Origin: CAZISM01 sp964541895
GTDB lineage: Bacteria > Zhuqueibacterota > Zhuqueibacteria > Residuimicrobiales > Residuimicrobiaceae
DNA length: 7,154 nucleotides
Direction: 5' to 3'
Assembly (NCBI GenBank): GCA_964541895.1
Contig: CAZISM010000206.1
Span: 1 to 7,154, forward strand
Shown: positions 5,990 through 7,154 of the stretch, piece by piece
Layout: every line of letters begins with the position of its first letter
Position numbering within the stretch: the first letter of the stretch is position 1
Position numbers and translations under genes: made by a program
Notes under the pieces: model-generated
Database searches by the model: none
What the model was told of the DNA's origin: nothing
What the model saw: only the letters and a program-made list of their open reading frames with translations

Positions 5990-6658
5990 GTGAACGTTCA
6001 AGAGGTCCTCTCTGCTCTGCAGAAAAAGGGTACGGCGCAGAATCGCAAAGTGTATCCGCGTCATGGCGCCCGCGAGGTCATTGGCGTTTCATTTGCCGAC
6101 ATCGACCGCCTGCAGAAGCAGATCAAAACCGATCACCAGCTGGCGCAACAACTATGGAACTCGGGCCATTTCGAAGCCAGAATTCTCGCCCTGAAAATAG
6201 CCGAACCGCAACTTGCGGATCTGAAAAAATGGGCCAAAGAAACCGCTGACTATACCACCGCCGACACCCTGGCCAAACTCGCCGTTCGGGCAATCGATTC
6301 CCTGAAACTGATGTCCACCTTGTGCGCCTCGCCCAAAGAGTGGCTGGGCCGCATCGGCTTTCAGATGCTGGCGATTACAGCCATGGAACGGACCGACCTG
6401 GAGGATGATTTTTTCCTGCCCTATCTCGATCTCATTGCCGCCGGGATTCATCAGCGGCCCAATCGCACCCGCGATGCCATGAACAACGCCCTCATCGCCA
6501 TCGGCATCCGCAATCCCGTCCTGCAGCAGCGCGCCGTACGTATCGCCCGCAGCATCGGCAAGGTCCAGGTCGACCACGGCGAAACCAGCTGCAAAACGCC
6601 CGACGCTGAAGCCTATATCATAAAAACGCTCGCACACCGGCAAAAACGGAAACAGTGA
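5990..6658 (+). CDS. DNA alkylation repair protein (AlkD-like HEAT-repeat family)
   Basis: This 222-residue cytoplasmic protein has a GTG start. Family landmarks include 'GTAQNRKVYPRHG' (14-26), 'GVSFADIDRLQKQIKTDH' (32-49), 'LAQQLWNSGHFEARILALKIAEP' (51-73; the W..G..EAR.LA..IA.P pattern of COG4912/pfam08713) and a C-terminal 'VDHGETSCKTPDA' (194-206), seen in one subgroup of the family. The alpha-helical pairs fit the HEAT-like fold that wraps damaged duplex DNA. Characterised AlkD enzymes excise positively charged N3- and N7-alkyl purines without flipping the base. The region that often reads 'W-D-x-x-D' in relatives reads 'YTTADT' here (88-93); Asp92 may be the counterpart of the catalytic Asp, while the Trp-Asp pair appears replaced. 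Glycosylase activity is therefore family inference, not shown. A transporter gene starts two bases after its stop. Confidence 0.85.
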   Translation: MNVQEVLSALQKKGTAQNRKVYPRHGAREVIGVSFADIDRLQKQIKTDHQLAQQLWNSGHFEARILALKIAEPQLADLKKWAKETADYTTADTLAKLAVRAIDSLKLMSTLCASPKEWLGRIGFQMLAITAMERTDLEDDFFLPYLDLIAAGIHQRPNRTRDAMNNALIAIGIRNPVLQQRAVRIARSIGKVQVDHGETSCKTPDAEAYIIKTLAHRQKRKQ

Positions 6659-6660
6659 CC

Positions 6661-7154
6661 ATGAACCAGAAAAAATCCGGACAGCAAACCGCTTCTCCGC
6701 CAGAACAATCGTTCGAACAGCGCCGCCAGACCATCGGCCTGTTTCTGGGACCGGTCGTTGCGATGATTCTTTATCTCTGGCCCATGCCGATGTTGAGCGC
6801 ACAGGCACACAACCTTGCCGCCGTGCTCGGCTGGATCGTCATCTGGTGGATCACGGAACCCATTCCGATTCCCATGAGCGCGTTGCTGGGCGCCGTACTC
6901 TGTGTGCTCCTGGGCGTAGCGCCGGCCAGGCAGGTATTTGCACCGTTCAGCGATCCCACCATCTATCTCTTTCTCGGCAGCTTTATTCTGGCCGAAGGCA
7001 TGGCCGTACACGGGTTACACCAACGATTCGCTTCCCGGCTCATGTCGTTGCCATGGGTGGGCAACAGCCCTGGCCGGGTGCTGTTCGTCTATGGCGCCGT
7101 AGCGGCGGTCCTTTCCATGTGGATCAGCAACACCGCCACCACTGCGATGATGCT
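6661..7154 (+). CDS. SLC13/DASS-family sodium-coupled anion (dicarboxylate) transporter, N-terminal part (partial)
   Basis: This frame is open from ATG 6661 through the window edge: 164 codons, about one third of a usual ~450-550 residue member. After a hydrophilic 20-residue head comes 'RRQTIGLFLGPVVAMILYLWP' (first membrane helix), 'GWIVIWWITEPIPIPMSALL' (~57-76, the W(W)xTE.iP signature), 'DPTIYLFLGSFILAEGMAVHGLHQR' (~98-122) and 'LSMWISNTATTAMM' (151-164). The Ser-Asn-Thr at 156-158 is the SNT motif that contributes to the first Na+ site and to substrate carboxylate binding in VcINDY-type transporters. Substrates in the family include succinate, malate, citrate and sulfate; the second SNT motif, which helps decide, is outside the window. 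It starts two bases after the alkylation repair stop with only a weak ribosome site (GGA, 6648-6650), so translation is probably coupled. It sits in the inner membrane. Confidence 0.9.
   Translation, partial: MNQKKSGQQTASPPEQSFEQRRQTIGLFLGPVVAMILYLWPMPMLSAQAHNLAAVLGWIVIWWITEPIPIPMSALLGAVLCVLLGVAPARQVFAPFSDPTIYLFLGSFILAEGMAVHGLHQRFASRLMSLPWVGNSPGRVLFVYGAVAAVLSMWISNTATTAMM

Overview
This is a 7.15 kb stretch of a moderately GC-rich bacterial genome. It looks like a scaffold from a draft or metagenome assembly, because it carries one run of exactly 100 Ns (1455-1554). No marker fixes the taxon. Purine-rich Shine-Dalgarno sites, a probable envelope lipoprotein, a modular murein amidase and a membrane-anchored SRPBCC/GyrI-like protein suggest a Gram-negative-type organism, perhaps of the FCB group or a neighbouring candidate phylum. 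That placement is inference only.

Layout from left to right. The window opens with the last ~90 codons of mnmA (tRNA 2-thiouridylase, + strand). After a ~120 bp gap comes a large + strand locus. It starts with a GHL10-type (family 10-like, DUF187) glycosyl hydrolase behind a signal peptide. It then runs into the assembly gap, emerges as Ig-like, SH3-like and AMIN-like segments, and ends in a complete zinc-dependent N-acetylmuramoyl-L-alanine amidase. No stop is seen before the gap and no start after it, so the simplest reading is one bifunctional peptidoglycan hydrolase split by the gap. Fourteen bases downstream, behind a near-perfect Shine-Dalgarno, is a fold-type I PLP aminotransferase of the LysN/MocR-like class.

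The aminotransferase stop codon lies inside the first of four REP-like palindromes (4358-4613). These fill the intergenic space between convergent genes, and two of them sit in a perfect 74 bp direct duplication. On the minus strand follows a one-TM SRPBCC-GyrI-like fusion protein (4721-5731). A divergent, AT-richer intergenic region (5732-5989) leads to a GTG-started DNA alkylation repair protein with a HEAT-like fold. A SLC13/DASS-type transporter starts two bases after it and runs off the right edge.

The most interesting items are the apparent amidase plus GHL10 pairing, which may couple stem-peptide removal to cleavage of denuded glycan strands in one polypeptide, and the GTAG-headed REP cluster. 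Otherwise the genes are mostly recognisable housekeeping or accessory families. I see no defence system, CRISPR array, insertion sequence or RNA gene.
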